Assembly: GCF_003855255.1 (NCBI RefSeq)
Contig: NZ_CP034072.1
Coordinates: 1,116,001 to 1,180,000, forward strand
Direction of reading: 5' to 3'
Source of the DNA: Mycolicibacterium nivoides
GTDB lineage: Bacteria > Actinomycetota > Actinomycetes > Mycobacteriales > Mycobacteriaceae
Length of the DNA stretch: 64,000 bases
Shown here piece after piece: positions 53,050-61,667 of the stretch. The notes under the pieces were generated by a model, which ran no database searches, had not been told where the DNA came from, and saw nothing but the letters and a program-made list of their open reading frames with translations. Position numbers and translations under genes: made by a program. The number at the start of each line of letters is the position of its first letter. Position 1 is the first letter of the stretch.

Positions 53050-53780
53050 GTTTGATTCTGTTGCCGGCTGTCGATGTGGTGGACGGCAAGGCGGTGCGGC
53101 TTGTCCAGGGCAAGGCAGGCAGTGAGACCGATTACGGTTCGGCGCTGGAAGCCGCGCAGGCATGGCAGCGTGACGGTGCCGAGTGGATCCACCTGGTGGA
53201 CCTGGACGCCGCCTTCGGGCGCGGCAGCAACCGCGAGCTGCTGGCCGATCTGGTCGGCAAGCTCGACGTAAAAGTCGAATTGTCCGGCGGGATCCGGGAT
53301 GACGATTCGCTGAAGGCCGCCATGGACACCGGTTGTGCGCGGGTGAACATCGGCACCGCGGCGCTGGAGAGCCCCGAGTGGTGCCGCCGCGCCATCGCCG
53401 AATACGGCGACCGGGTGGCAGTCGGGCTGGACGTGCAGTTCGAGAACGACAGCTGGCGGCTCCGCGGCCGCGGCTGGGAAACCGACGGCGGCGACCTCTG
53501 GGAGGTCCTGGATCGCCTTGACCGCGAAGGGTGTTCGCGCTACGTCGTCACCGACGTCACCAAGGACGGCACCTTGACCGGTCCGAACCTGGAACTGCTC
53601 GCCGCGGTCGCCGACCGCACCGACGCCCCGGTGATCGCCTCGGGCGGGGTGTCCAGCCTCGATGACCTCCGGGCGATCGCCACCCTGACCGGCCACGGTG
53701 TCGAAGGCGCGATCGTCGGGAAGGCGCTCTACGCCGAACGATTCACTCTGCCGCAGGCACTGGCCGCGGTCAGCGGATAA
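53046..53780 (+). CDS. hisA: Phosphoribosyl isomerase (HisA/PriA)
   Basis: 244 residues. TIM barrel: [19 protein letters not shown] with catalytic Asp near residue 10, ELSGGIRDD, and second catalytic Asp in [14 protein letters not shown] near residue 175, then [10 protein letters not shown]. Actinobacterial members (PriA) also isomerise phosphoribosylanthranilate for tryptophan, since no trpF is present; trpE begins about 10 kb downstream. Bifunctionality is known for the family, not shown here. Confidence 0.95.
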   Translation: MSLILLPAVDVVDGKAVRLVQGKAGSETDYGSALEAAQAWQRDGAEWIHLVDLDAAFGRGSNRELLADLVGKLDVKVELSGGIRDDDSLKAAMDTGCARVNIGTAALESPEWCRRAIAEYGDRVAVGLDVQFENDSWRLRGRGWETDGGDLWEVLDRLDREGCSRYVVTDVTKDGTLTGPNLELLAAVADRTDAPVIASGGVSSLDDLRAIATLTGHGVEGAIVGKALYAERFTLPQALAAVSG

Positions 53781-53785
53781 GCGAG

Positions 53786-54607
53786 GTGGGTGACCTGGAT
53801 CCGTCGAAGTTGGCCGCACTGGTAGCTGCGGCGACCGAGATCCTCGACGCGGCGTCGGTGCCGTTCATCGCCGGGCACCGCGCGGATTCCGCGGTCACCA
53901 AGCAGGGCAACGACTTTGCCACCGAGGTCGATCTCGCGATCGAACGGCAGGTGGTGCGGGCGCTGACAGAGGCGACCGGGATCGGGGTCCACGGCGAGGA
54001 ATTCGGCGGTGAGCCGATCGACTCTCCGCTGGTGTGGGTGCTCGACCCGATCGACGGCACGTTCAACTACGCGGCGGGCTCGCCGATGGCGGCCATTCTG
54101 CTCGGGCTGCTGGCCGATGGTGAGCCGGTCGCCGGCCTGACCTGGCTGCCGTTCACCGGACAGCGGTATTCGGCGCTGGCCGGAGGTCCGGTGCGGGACA
54201 ACGGCACCGCGCTGCCACCACTGGGGTCACCGACCCTGACCGACTCGATCGTCGGCATCCAGACCTTCAACATCGATTCCCGCGGCCGGTTCCCCGGCCG
54301 CTACCGGGTCGAGGTGCTGTCCAACCTGAGCCGCGTGTGCTCGCGCGTGCGGATGCACGGCGCCACAGGGGTGGACCTGGCCTACGTGGCCGCCGGGATC
54401 CTGGGCGGGGCCATCAGTTTCGGGCACCACATCTGGGACCATGCCGCCGGCGTCGCGCTGGTCCGGGCTGCCGGGGGCATCGTGACGGATTTGGCCGGCG
54501 ATCCGTGGACGGCCGAGTCGAAGTCGGCGCTGGCCGCCGCGCCCGGCGTGCACGAGCGCATGCTGGAAATCGTGAAATCCGCTGGCAATCCGGAGGACTA
54601 CCTGTGA
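53786..54607 (+). CDS. impA: Inositol monophosphatase-family phosphatase (histidinol phosphatase candidate)
   Basis: 273 residues from GTG 53786. Mg-binding motifs [12 protein letters not shown] (Glu), [17 protein letters not shown] near residue 88-104 and [16 protein letters not shown] in the C-terminal half define the family. The orthologue Rv1604 sits at the same place. Because hisB lacks a phosphatase domain, this enzyme may remove phosphate from histidinol phosphate (HisN role), a context inference; inositol phosphate is the alternative substrate. It overlaps hisF by 4 bases. Confidence 0.9.
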   Translation: MGDLDPSKLAALVAAATEILDAASVPFIAGHRADSAVTKQGNDFATEVDLAIERQVVRALTEATGIGVHGEEFGGEPIDSPLVWVLDPIDGTFNYAAGSPMAAILLGLLADGEPVAGLTWLPFTGQRYSALAGGPVRDNGTALPPLGSPTLTDSIVGIQTFNIDSRGRFPGRYRVEVLSNLSRVCSRVRMHGATGVDLAYVAAGILGGAISFGHHIWDHAAGVALVRAAGGIVTDLAGDPWTAESKSALAAAPGVHERMLEIVKSAGNPEDYL

Positions 54608-55389
54608 GCACCATCAGTGATGTGGCAACGAGGGTCATCCCGTGCCTCGATGTCGATGCCGGCCGGGTGGTCAAGGGCGTCAACTTCGAGAACCTGCGGG
54701 ACGCGGGCGATCCTGTCGAACTCGCCGCCGCCTACGACGCCGAGGGCGCCGACGAGTTGACCTTCCTCGACGTGACCGCCTCCTCGTCGGGCCGGGCCAC
54801 CATGCTCGAGGTGGTCAAGCGCACCGCCGAGCAGGTGTTCATCCCGCTGACCGTCGGTGGCGGCGTGCGCGCGGTCGAGGATGTCGACGTGCTGCTTCGT
54901 GCCGGCGCCGACAAGGTTTCGGTCAACACCGCCGCGATCGCGCGGCCCGAACTGCTGGCCGAGATGGCCCGCCAGTTCGGTTCGCAGTGCATCGTGCTCA
55001 GCGTGGATGCCCGCACCGTGCCGGCCGGCGAGCAGCCCACCGCTTCGGGGTGGGAAGTGACCACCCACGGTGGACGCCGCGGCACCGGAATCGACGCGAT
55101 CGAGTGGGCCGCCCGGGGCGCCGAACTCGGGGTGGGCGAGATCCTGCTCAACTCGATGGACCGTGACGGCACCAAGGCCGGTTTCGACCTGCCGATGCTG
55201 CGCGCGGTCCGCGCCGCGGTGCATGTCCCGGTGATCGCCAGCGGTGGCGCCGGTGCGGTGGCCGATTTCGCTCCTGCCGTGCAGGCGGGCGCGGATGCGG
55301 TGCTGGCCGCCAGCGTCTTCCACTTCGGGGAGATGACCATCGGCCAGGTGAAGGCCGCGATGGCGGCCGAAGGAATCGTGGTGCGGTAA
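54604..55389 (+). CDS. hisF: Imidazole glycerol phosphate synthase, cyclase subunit
   Basis: 261 residues from GTG 54604, overlapping the impA stop (GTGA). TIM barrel with the catalytic Asp in [16 protein letters not shown] near residue 15 and the second in [10 protein letters not shown] near residue 133; LTVGGGVR and ASGGAG are phosphate-binding loops. It works with HisH. Confidence 0.97.
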   Translation: MSTISDVATRVIPCLDVDAGRVVKGVNFENLRDAGDPVELAAAYDAEGADELTFLDVTASSSGRATMLEVVKRTAEQVFIPLTVGGGVRAVEDVDVLLRAGADKVSVNTAAIARPELLAEMARQFGSQCIVLSVDARTVPAGEQPTASGWEVTTHGGRRGTGIDAIEWAARGAELGVGEILLNSMDRDGTKAGFDLPMLRAVRAAVHVPVIASGGAGAVADFAPAVQAGADAVLAASVFHFGEMTIGQVKAAMAAEGIVVR

Positions 55390-55733
55390 TGGCTCTCGAT
55401 CCCGATATCGCCAAGCGCCTCAAGCGCAACGCCGACGGGCTGTTCAGCGCCGTGGCACAGGAGCGGGGAACCGGTCAGGTGCTGATGGTCGCCTGGATGG
55501 ACGACGACGCGCTGGCCCGCACTCTGGAAACCCGTGAAGCCACGTACTTTTCGCGCTCGCGCGGAGAGCAGTGGGTCAAGGGCCTGACGTCGGGGCACAC
55601 GCAATACGTGCACTCGGTCCGCCTGGACTGCGACGGGGACACCGTGTTGCTGGAGGTCGACCAGATCGGCGCCGCCTGCCATACCGGGGCTCACACCTGC
55701 TTCGACGCGGACGTGCTGCTGTCCGACGGCTGA
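55389..55733 (+). CDS. hisI: Phosphoribosyl-AMP cyclohydrolase
   Basis: 114 residues; the ATG overlaps the hisF stop (TAATG). Zn/Mg site motifs: [21 protein letters not shown] near residue 36, [11 protein letters not shown], and [13 protein letters not shown] with [12 protein letters not shown] near residue 96. It is monofunctional, with no HisE domain; in mycobacteria hisE lies with hisG elsewhere. The last gene of the his operon. Confidence 0.96.
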   Translation: MALDPDIAKRLKRNADGLFSAVAQERGTGQVLMVAWMDDDALARTLETREATYFSRSRGEQWVKGLTSGHTQYVHSVRLDCDGDTVLLEVDQIGAACHTGAHTCFDADVLLSDG

Positions 55734-55797
55734 CTGGTGTCCAATCCCGATTTCGGTTGATCAGGACCCTTGCCGAGGCGGCTTTTTAGGTAGATAA

Positions 55798-55813
55798 TCG
55801 AACACATGTTCGA
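55798..55813 (+). promoter_or_regulatory. LexA/SOS box overlapping the HNH gene start
   Basis: TCGAAC-ACAT-GTTCGA matches the mycobacterial SOS-box consensus TCGAAC-N4-GTTCGA without mismatch. It contains the HNH gene ATG (55806). GATAAT (55793-55798) ends 7 bases before that ATG, so LexA would sit on the transcription start. SOS boxes at 13E12-family genes are known in mycobacteria. Confidence 0.88.
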
Positions 55814-57365
55814 GTCCGACGCATCGTGGGAGCTGGTGCTCTGCATCAGCGACTCAGTGTCGGAAGAAGCCATGTTGATGGCATCGCGGATGGCGATCGT
55901 CGGTGAGCTGCTCAACCGGCGCATAGCTGAAGTCGAGATTGAGGATGACGATCCCGGGCACATGTTGCTGACCGGGTTTGCCCGCACCGTCGCCGAAGTC
56001 GGTGCGGCGATGCACCTGTCGCCGTCGGCGGCATCGCAGGTCGTGTCGCAGGCGGAATCACTGACGAACCGATTGCCACGGGTGGCGCACGTGTTGCGAC
56101 GCGGCGAGATCGATTGGGAGTCGGTGGCGGTGATCATCGCTCACACCGAGTTGGTCGTCACCCAGTCGATCCTGGCTCGGTTGGATGCGACGTTGGCCGA
56201 GCGGATCGCCGGGTGGACGTCGTGGTCACGCAAGCGGGTGTCCAACGCCGTCGACGCTCTGGTGCGCGAACTTGATCCTGACGCGATCGCTGAGCGGGAG
56301 CGAGCCGAGCGTGGCCGGTATGTACGGGTGACGCCGGCGGGCGACGGTACGGTGCGGTTGGCGGGAGTGCTGACCGCGCGGGCTGGCGCGATTTTCGATC
56401 AGCGGGTCACCGAAGTTGCGAACGGGGTGTGTGCACAGGATCCCCGCACGCTTGCCCAGCGCCGGTCGGATGCGGTCGAGGCGCTGGCCGAAGGTCTGCC
56501 ATTGCGGTGCCTTTGTGGTCGGGATGAGTGCCCGCAGGCCCAGGCGACTGAACCGAGCCCGGTGCGGGTCGTGCTCAATGTGATCGCCCCGCAATCGGCA
56601 CTGCTCGGCGGGCGGGGGCCGGCCTACATAGCGGGACACGGTGTAATCGACGCGGAGAAATTGCGCGAGCTGGCGCAGCAGGCCACGCTGCGGATCCTGC
56701 AGGCCCCCGATGTGCCCACCGATGACGCATTGCGATACCACCCGTCAGCTGCGTTGGCGCGCTGGATCCGCTGCCGTGACATCACGTGCCGGTTTCCTGG
56801 ATGCGACCGGCCCGCCGAGCAATGCGACATCGATCACACCGTCCCGTTCGATCATCGCCGCCCCGAGAACGGGGGTTTGACAGTGCCGTGGAATTTGAAA
56901 TGTCTTTGCCGTCAACATCATCGCTTGAAAACTTTCCATGACGGATGGCGAGATCAACAGCTTGCCGACGGGACGGTGATCTGGACGGCGCCGACCGGAC
57001 GGACCTACCGGACCTGCCCCGGCGCGACCGAAGTGTTTGCACCGGAGGTCCGGTCGCGGCGTTGCCCACATCGGGCCATGCCAACCTCCCGGGCGGCGCG
57101 GGTCGCGCAGCGCCGTGCCAAGAACAAGCGGCTACGGCCCATCAATGCTGAGGCCCGGCGCGTCAGGGCGGCTCGCGCCAAAGAAATCCGACGGCGCACC
57201 GAACGCAACCGGATGCGCGCCACCCTAACCCTCTTCAAAGGGACTCGCCCCAGCACCAGCCCGTTTTGCGCCTGGATCAACGATCCGTATGAACCCGAAG
57301 ATCTTCCGCGCGACTGGCAACCCCCGCCGCCGACAGACCCAGGCCCTGACGAACCCCCGTTCTGA
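55806..57365 (+). CDS. 13E12-family DUF222/HNH endonuclease, SOS-controlled
   Basis: 519 residues. The N-terminal helical DUF222 region (about residues 25-300) is followed by a C-terminal HNH nuclease domain: CRFPGCDRPAEQCDIDHTV near residues 328-346 and NLKCLCRQHHRLKTFH near 363-378, with two CxxC-type zinc pairs and the catalytic DH. A very basic, Arg-rich tail (RAARAKEIRRRTERNRMRAT) follows, then an acidic proline-rich end. This is the 13E12 repeat family, often present in several copies in mycobacteria and associated with mobile DNA. It is leaderless and begins inside a LexA box. Confidence 0.93.
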   Translation: MFESDASWELVLCISDSVSEEAMLMASRMAIVGELLNRRIAEVEIEDDDPGHMLLTGFARTVAEVGAAMHLSPSAASQVVSQAESLTNRLPRVAHVLRRGEIDWESVAVIIAHTELVVTQSILARLDATLAERIAGWTSWSRKRVSNAVDALVRELDPDAIAERERAERGRYVRVTPAGDGTVRLAGVLTARAGAIFDQRVTEVANGVCAQDPRTLAQRRSDAVEALAEGLPLRCLCGRDECPQAQATEPSPVRVVLNVIAPQSALLGGRGPAYIAGHGVIDAEKLRELAQQATLRILQAPDVPTDDALRYHPSAALARWIRCRDITCRFPGCDRPAEQCDIDHTVPFDHRRPENGGLTVPWNLKCLCRQHHRLKTFHDGWRDQQLADGTVIWTAPTGRTYRTCPGATEVFAPEVRSRRCPHRAMPTSRAARVAQRRAKNKRLRPINAEARRVRAARAKEIRRRTERNRMRATLTLFKGTRPSTSPFCAWINDPYEPEDLPRDWQPPPPTDPGPDEPPF

Positions 57366-57391
57366 GCGGGGCCACGTCTGCGCGCGTTGCG

Positions 57392-59053
57392 GTGTCCGAA
57401 CTTGTCGGTGTCATCGGCAACAATGACGGGGTGACCGACACCGCCGCGACCCGCAAAGCGCGCGGTGCGTTCTTCACCCCACCGGAGATCACGCGTTACC
57501 TGACCCGCTGGGCGATCCGATCCGCTGACGATGCGGTCTTCGAGCCCGCGGCCGGGGAGGCGGCTTTCGTGGTCGAGGCGGTTACCCGGCTGGTCGAATT
57601 GGGTACTGACCGGCCGAGGGTCGACGGGGTGGAACTTCACGCGGCGAGTGCGGCCACTGCCCGCAAGCGCGTCGCCGCCGCCGGCGGCGCGGCCCGCATC
57701 CGGACCGCCGACTTCTTCACTATTGAGCCGCGAGCCGAGTACACCGCGGTGATCGGTAACCCGCCCTACATCCGCTACCAGGAGTTCCGGGGTGCCACCC
57801 GGGCACAGTCGCGCCGGGCCGCGCTCAAGGCCGGGGTCACGCTGTCGGGGCTGGCATCGAGTTGGGCGGCGTTCACCGTGCACGCTGCGTTGTTCCTGCG
57901 GCCGGGGGGCCGCCTGGCGTTGGTACTGCCCGCCGAGCTGCTGAGCGTGAACTACGCGGCTGCGGTGAGGAAGTTCTTGTTCGACCGGTTCGCCAGCGTC
58001 GAGCTGGTGATGTTCGACGAGCAGGTGTTCCCCGAGGCGGAAGCGGACGTGGTGCTTCTGCTGGCCGACGGCTATGGGGGCGGCCCAACCAGTCACGCTG
58101 TCATCCACCGCGCCCGCAATGCGTCCTCACTGACATCTGAACTCGCGCAACGGCGTTGGTCGCCGCGCGATCCTGCGGACAAATGGGTCAGCGGCCTGAT
58201 CGGTAACGCGCCGGTGGATGCGATCCACGGTCTGCATGACGCCGGGCACTTCTCCATGCTGGAGACCTGGGGTGACACCACGCTGGGCATGGTGACCGGC
58301 AACAACAGCTTTTTCGCGCTGTCCCCGGACCGTGTGCGTGAACTCGGGCTACGGCGCACCGACCTGTTGCCGTTGTCGCCGCCCGGGAGCGCCCACCTGC
58401 GCGGTCTGACCCTGTCCGCCGAGCAGTTGGCCAAGCTGGGGGAGGACGGGCGGTCGATCCACTTGTTCCGTCCGACCGGGACGCCATCGGCCACCGCCCA
58501 GCGCTACATCGACGCCGGTCACGCCGCCGGGGTGCATCTGGCCTACAAGTGCCGGGTGCGCCGGCCCTGGTACCTGGTGCCCCTGGTGAATCCGGCTGAC
58601 CTGCTGCTGACCTGTATGAACGCCGACACACCCCGGTTGGTCACCAACCGGGCCAAGGCGCATCACCTCAACTCGGTGCACGGGGTGTACCTGCGCGACG
58701 CGGTGCGGACGCTGGGCCGCGACCTGCTCGGGCTGGCCGCGCTGAACTCGGTGACGGTGCTGCACGCCGAGATCGTCGGTCGCTCCTACGGCGGCGGCAT
58801 CCTGAAGATCGAACCCCGCGAGGCAGACCGGTGGCTGGTCCCTTCACCGGATCTGGTGGCGGCCCGCGCCGACGAGCTGCGGGCGGTCCGCCGGCGGATC
58901 GGATCGCTGCTGGATCGGGGCCGGCTGCTCGAGGCGACCCGCATCGTCGATGATGCGTTGGGGCTGGAGACCAGAATCGCCCTGGAACCCGTTCGGACCG
59001 CGCGCGATTCATTGGCGACGCGCCGGACGGTAAGGTCTCGGCGTGCCCGCTGA
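57392..59053 (+). CDS. Adenine-specific (N6) DNA methyltransferase, probable type II R-M
   Basis: 553 residues from GTG 57392; GTG 57431 (VTDTAATRKARGAFFTPPE) is an alternative that starts exactly at conserved sequence. The GAFFTPPEI N-terminus and the SAM-binding motif VFEPAAGEAAFVVEA near residues 48-62 are followed by the catalytic NPPYIRYQEF (motif IV, NPPY) near residues 125-134, the order of gamma-class N6 enzymes. The C-terminal half probably includes target recognition (LAYKCRVRRPWYLVP; LNSVHGVYL). It ends 11 bases inside the next gene, a likely cognate endonuclease. Confidence 0.88.
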   Translation: MSELVGVIGNNDGVTDTAATRKARGAFFTPPEITRYLTRWAIRSADDAVFEPAAGEAAFVVEAVTRLVELGTDRPRVDGVELHAASAATARKRVAAAGGAARIRTADFFTIEPRAEYTAVIGNPPYIRYQEFRGATRAQSRRAALKAGVTLSGLASSWAAFTVHAALFLRPGGRLALVLPAELLSVNYAAAVRKFLFDRFASVELVMFDEQVFPEAEADVVLLLADGYGGGPTSHAVIHRARNASSLTSELAQRRWSPRDPADKWVSGLIGNAPVDAIHGLHDAGHFSMLETWGDTTLGMVTGNNSFFALSPDRVRELGLRRTDLLPLSPPGSAHLRGLTLSAEQLAKLGEDGRSIHLFRPTGTPSATAQRYIDAGHAAGVHLAYKCRVRRPWYLVPLVNPADLLLTCMNADTPRLVTNRAKAHHLNSVHGVYLRDAVRTLGRDLLGLAALNSVTVLHAEIVGRSYGGGILKIEPREADRWLVPSPDLVAARADELRAVRRRIGSLLDRGRLLEATRIVDDALGLETRIALEPVRTARDSLATRRTVRSRRAR

Positions 59054-60038
59054 ACCGTCGACCAAGGCCACCGCGTGGGCCATCTTCGACCGAATCGTGG
59101 CCGACGCGGCACCGGAAGGCGTGCACACCAACCCCTGGGTGCGGGTGGCCGGCGAGCTGAGCTTCGTTCCTGATTTCCGAGTGCTGCGCAAACTCCTCGG
59201 GGTGCCGTTGTTCCTCGATGCGCCGTCGACCACCGGGGTTCCGGCGCTGGCTCTCGACGTGTGGTTGGCCTACGAGCTGCGGCGCGCCGGTTTCGATCCG
59301 GATGCGGTGTGGCCCAGGGCGACAGATCCACGGATCATGCCCAGTGCCATCGCCAGCCTGCTTGAGGCGCTGCCGCAAAAAGAACGGCACCTCATCGAGC
59401 AACGGCTGAAGCGGTCGATGAAAGGCGTCGCCGCGTCGAGCGCCAGCGTGCTGGGCAAGCACTACATGAAACAGGTCGACGTGGTGATGTCGGACTGGGA
59501 CACCGGTCCGGAATTGCTGATCAGCACCAAACGGATGGATTCCAGCTTCGGCAAGAACGCCGCCAACCGCGTCGAGGAGAGCTACGGCGACGCCAAGAAT
59601 CTGCGGCTGCGCCACCCGTTGTCGGCGCTCGGATTCGTCTACGGCTTGCGCTCGACGATCCTGAGCACCGAACCGGACAAGGCCGAGTGGCTCATCGACC
59701 TGCTGGGCAAGCTCGGTACCGAGGATGACGCCTATCACGCTGTGGCACTGGTGATGATCGACTACGACTCCGAGGTCGCCGAGTCCGCGGACGAGGAAGT
59801 TGACAGCATCGAAAAGGCCGAGCCGGACGCGCTGTTCGAGATCGTCGATGTCGCCACGGCAGCGGTCGACGAGGCACTGGCGGCCCTGCCCGACATCGCG
59901 ATCCGGCACGACACGGTGCCGCCCGAGCTGCAGCCCTCGCGGTTTCTGGCGACCATGGTCAACCGCGTCATCGACACCACACCGGTGACCCGGCACCGTG
60001 AGGCGCGCCGGCGGCGCAATGCCGCCGCCAACGGCTGA
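59043..60038 (+). CDS. Probable restriction endonuclease paired with the N6 methyltransferase
   Basis: 331 residues from GTG 59043, overlapping the methyltransferase stop by 11 bases, so the two are translationally coupled. A central block reads HYMKQVDVVMSDWDTGPELL then ISTKRMDSS near residues 140-172. The D...E...(S/T)xK arrangement resembles a PD-(D/E)xK nuclease core with a variant last triad, but a standard ExK is not present. The C-terminus is acidic, then Arg-rich. Role is inferred mainly from context: a non-methylase protein of this size directly after an N6 methyltransferase is most often its restriction partner. I cannot name the subfamily or the recognition site. Confidence 0.7.
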   Translation: MPAEPSTKATAWAIFDRIVADAAPEGVHTNPWVRVAGELSFVPDFRVLRKLLGVPLFLDAPSTTGVPALALDVWLAYELRRAGFDPDAVWPRATDPRIMPSAIASLLEALPQKERHLIEQRLKRSMKGVAASSASVLGKHYMKQVDVVMSDWDTGPELLISTKRMDSSFGKNAANRVEESYGDAKNLRLRHPLSALGFVYGLRSTILSTEPDKAEWLIDLLGKLGTEDDAYHAVALVMIDYDSEVAESADEEVDSIEKAEPDALFEIVDVATAAVDEALAALPDIAIRHDTVPPELQPSRFLATMVNRVIDTTPVTRHREARRRRNAAANG

Positions 60039-60044
60039 AGCCCG

Positions 60045-60842
60045 CTAGAGCACCCTCGAGCTGGCCTTGGCTCGCGCGGTCCATCTGCCGTCCTGGAACC
60101 CGACCACCACGGGATGGGCGAAGGCCTCGCTGACGTGATCGGTGTTGACGACGTCGTGGGCCGGGCCGCTGGCCACAGTGCGGCCCTGCGAGATCAGCAG
60201 GGCGTGCGTGGTGCTGGTGGGCAGTTCCTCGAGGTGGTGGGTGACCAGGATCGAGGCCATGTCGGGATGTGAGTCATCCAGGGTGTCAAGGGTTTCCAAC
60301 AGCTGCTCGCGGGCTGCCACGTCCAGGCCGGTGGTCGGTTCGTCCAGCAGCAACAGCCGCGGGTCAGCGATCAGCGCTCGCGCGATCAAAGTGCGACCGC
60401 GCTCGCCCTGGGACAACGTCGGCCAGATCGCGTCGGCGCGGGCCGACAGCCCCACGGTGTCGATGAGCTCCTCGGCCCGGCGCACCTGCTCGGCGGTGGG
60501 GCTCCAGTGTGCTGCGATGTCTATGGTGGCGGTGATGCCGGTGAGCACCACCTCACGCACGGTCAGCGGGTACTGCAGGCGATGCCGGGGATTGACGTGA
60601 CCGATGGAGCGGCGCAGCACCGCCAGGTCGGTGCGGCCCATCTGGCCGCCGAGCACGTGCACGGTCCCCGACGTCGGAAACGTCACGGCCGCACAGAAAC
60701 CGAGCAGTGTGCTCTTGCCGGCGCCATTGGGTCCCAAGAGTGCCCAGTGCTCACCGGACTGCACGGTCAGTGAGATGCCATCGATGATCTGCTTGCCGTC
60801 ACGGCGAAAGGTCACATCAGCGATGTCGAGGACCGGGGTCAT
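60045..60842 (-). CDS. ABC transporter ATP-binding protein without linked permease
   Basis: 265 residues from ATG 60842. Walker A LLGPNGAGKSTLLG near residue 36, Q-loop region HVNPRHRLQYPLTVREVV, signature LSQGERGR (LSGGQ variant) near 148, Walker B LLLLDEPTTGLD and an H-loop VTHHLEELP. It is closest to single-domain ATPases of the YlmA/ModF type rather than a classic importer. No permease or binding protein gene is nearby. The start overlaps the GntR stop by 3 bases (TCAT on the plus strand), so they are one operon. Confidence 0.85.
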   Translation of the reverse strand: MTPVLDIADVTFRRDGKQIIDGISLTVQSGEHWALLGPNGAGKSTLLGFCAAVTFPTSGTVHVLGGQMGRTDLAVLRRSIGHVNPRHRLQYPLTVREVVLTGITATIDIAAHWSPTAEQVRRAEELIDTVGLSARADAIWPTLSQGERGRTLIARALIADPRLLLLDEPTTGLDVAAREQLLETLDTLDDSHPDMASILVTHHLEELPTSTTHALLISQGRTVASGPAHDVVNTDHVSEAFAHPVVVGFQDGRWTARAKASSRVL

Positions 60843-61510
60843 GCAAAATTCTCCTTCAACGAGCTCAAATGGGTTCTGCTGGCGGCTGCGGCGGCCTCGG
60901 GATCGCGGGCGACGATCGCGTCGGCCAACTGCTGGTGCAGGTCGTGATCGCAGGGTTCGGACGCGATCGGGCGGATCTTGAGCATGTCGATCATCGCCAG
61001 CCGCAGCCGGGGGAGGAACGCGTCGAACAACTGGATCAGCACCTCGTTGTGGGCCGCGGCGATCACCGTGCGGTGGAACGCCATGTCCGCGTCGACGTGA
61101 TCGGGTACCGACTGTCCCACCACACCACGGGCGGCCAGGGTCCGACGGATCGCCCGCAGGTCGGCGGGGGTGCGCCGGGCGGCGGCCAGCGCGGCGGCCT
61201 CGGCTTCGATGGCGATACGTGCCTCGATCACCGACACGATGGTGGCGCGGCGCAGCACGGTGTCCCAGTCTTCGGCGGCGTCGAGTGCGGTCACGAAAAC
61301 CCCGGCGCCCTGGCGGCTCTCCAGCACGCCCTTGCCGGACAGTTCGCGGATCGCTTCGCGCAGGGTGGAGCGGCCGACACCGAGCTGCGCGGCCAGTGTG
61401 GTCTCGCCGGGAAGTCGATGGCCCAGCGGCCATTCACCCTGACGGATGCGCGTCAGGAGAAGCTGGGCGGTCTGGGCCGCCAGCGGGTGACGCTGAACTT
61501 GGGACGTCAT
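60839..61510 (-). CDS. GntR-family regulator, FadR/FCD subfamily
   Basis: 223 residues from ATG 61510. The winged HTH covers residues 8-75 (QTAQLLLTRIRQGEWPLGHRLP; AAQLGVGRSTLREAIRELSGKG). The FCD all-helical effector domain follows (DHVDADMAFHRTVIAAAHNEVL, with Asp/His metal-ligand residues). FCD regulators sense organic acids. It is divergent from the leucine leader/leuA with a 46-base gap, which places it as a candidate regulator of leuA and of its own ABC-ATPase operon. Confidence 0.87.
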   Translation of the reverse strand: MTSQVQRHPLAAQTAQLLLTRIRQGEWPLGHRLPGETTLAAQLGVGRSTLREAIRELSGKGVLESRQGAGVFVTALDAAEDWDTVLRRATIVSVIEARIAIEAEAAALAAARRTPADLRAIRRTLAARGVVGQSVPDHVDADMAFHRTVIAAAHNEVLIQLFDAFLPRLRLAMIDMLKIRPIASEPCDHDLHQQLADAIVARDPEAAAAASRTHLSSLKENFA

Positions 61511-61518
61511 CACAACCT

Positions 61519-61551
61519 GTCTACTTGTCTGAGGAGTTGTGTATAGTCTAC
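61519..61551 (+). promoter_or_regulatory. leu leader promoter with repeated GTCTAC
   Basis: TATAGT (61542-61547) is a good -10 whose transcription start would be near 61554, 3 bases before the leader-peptide ATG. GTCTAC occurs at 61519-61524 and again at 61546-61551, a direct repeat that could be a GntR site. No convincing -35 box is present, which fits an activated promoter. Confidence 0.45.
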
Positions 61552-61556
61552 CCATC

Positions 61557-61598
61557 ATGACGCGCGTCCTGCTCCTTAGCCGCCGCGGCGGGGCCTGA
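61557..61598 (+). CDS. leuL: Leucine leader peptide
   Basis: A 13-codon frame, MTRVLLLSRRGGA, with three consecutive leucine codons (CTG CTC CTT, the last rare at this GC content), lying between a -10 box and leuA. Leader peptides of this type with runs of Leu codons control leuA in actinobacteria by ribosome stalling. Its ATG is almost at the predicted transcript start, so it would be translated with little or no leader. It ends in TGA 69 bases before leuA. Confidence 0.75.
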   Translation: MTRVLLLSRRGGA

Positions 61599-61639
61599 AT
61601 CGACCGGCCCCCTGCCGTGGGGCTGTGTCGCGCCGGTCG
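61590..61639 (+). promoter_or_regulatory. Attenuator-like alternative hairpins upstream of leuA
   Basis: Hairpin A: CGACCGG (61601-61607) pairs perfectly with CCGGTCG (61633-61639). A smaller stem inside pairs GCCCC (61607-61611) with GGGGC (61619-61623). Alternative B: GGGGCC at the end of the leader peptide (61590-61595) pairs with GGCCCC (61606-61611), excluding the inner stem. Stalling on the Leu codons would affect which forms. There is no uridine run, so the output may be Rho-dependent or translational. Confidence 0.55.
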
Positions 61640-61667
61640 AACCTCCCTTCTGACCGAAAGCGCCATC

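Noticed and set aside
55755..55790. Possible intrinsic terminator after hisI (GCCGAGGCGGC followed by TTTTT)
   Set aside because: The stem is only about three base pairs; the T-run is probably part of the promoter region of the HNH gene.
59043..60038. Assignment of the R-M partner to a named endonuclease family such as XamI or SalI type
   Set aside because: The resemblance is only from memory and size; no decisive family motif could be read, so no family name is given.
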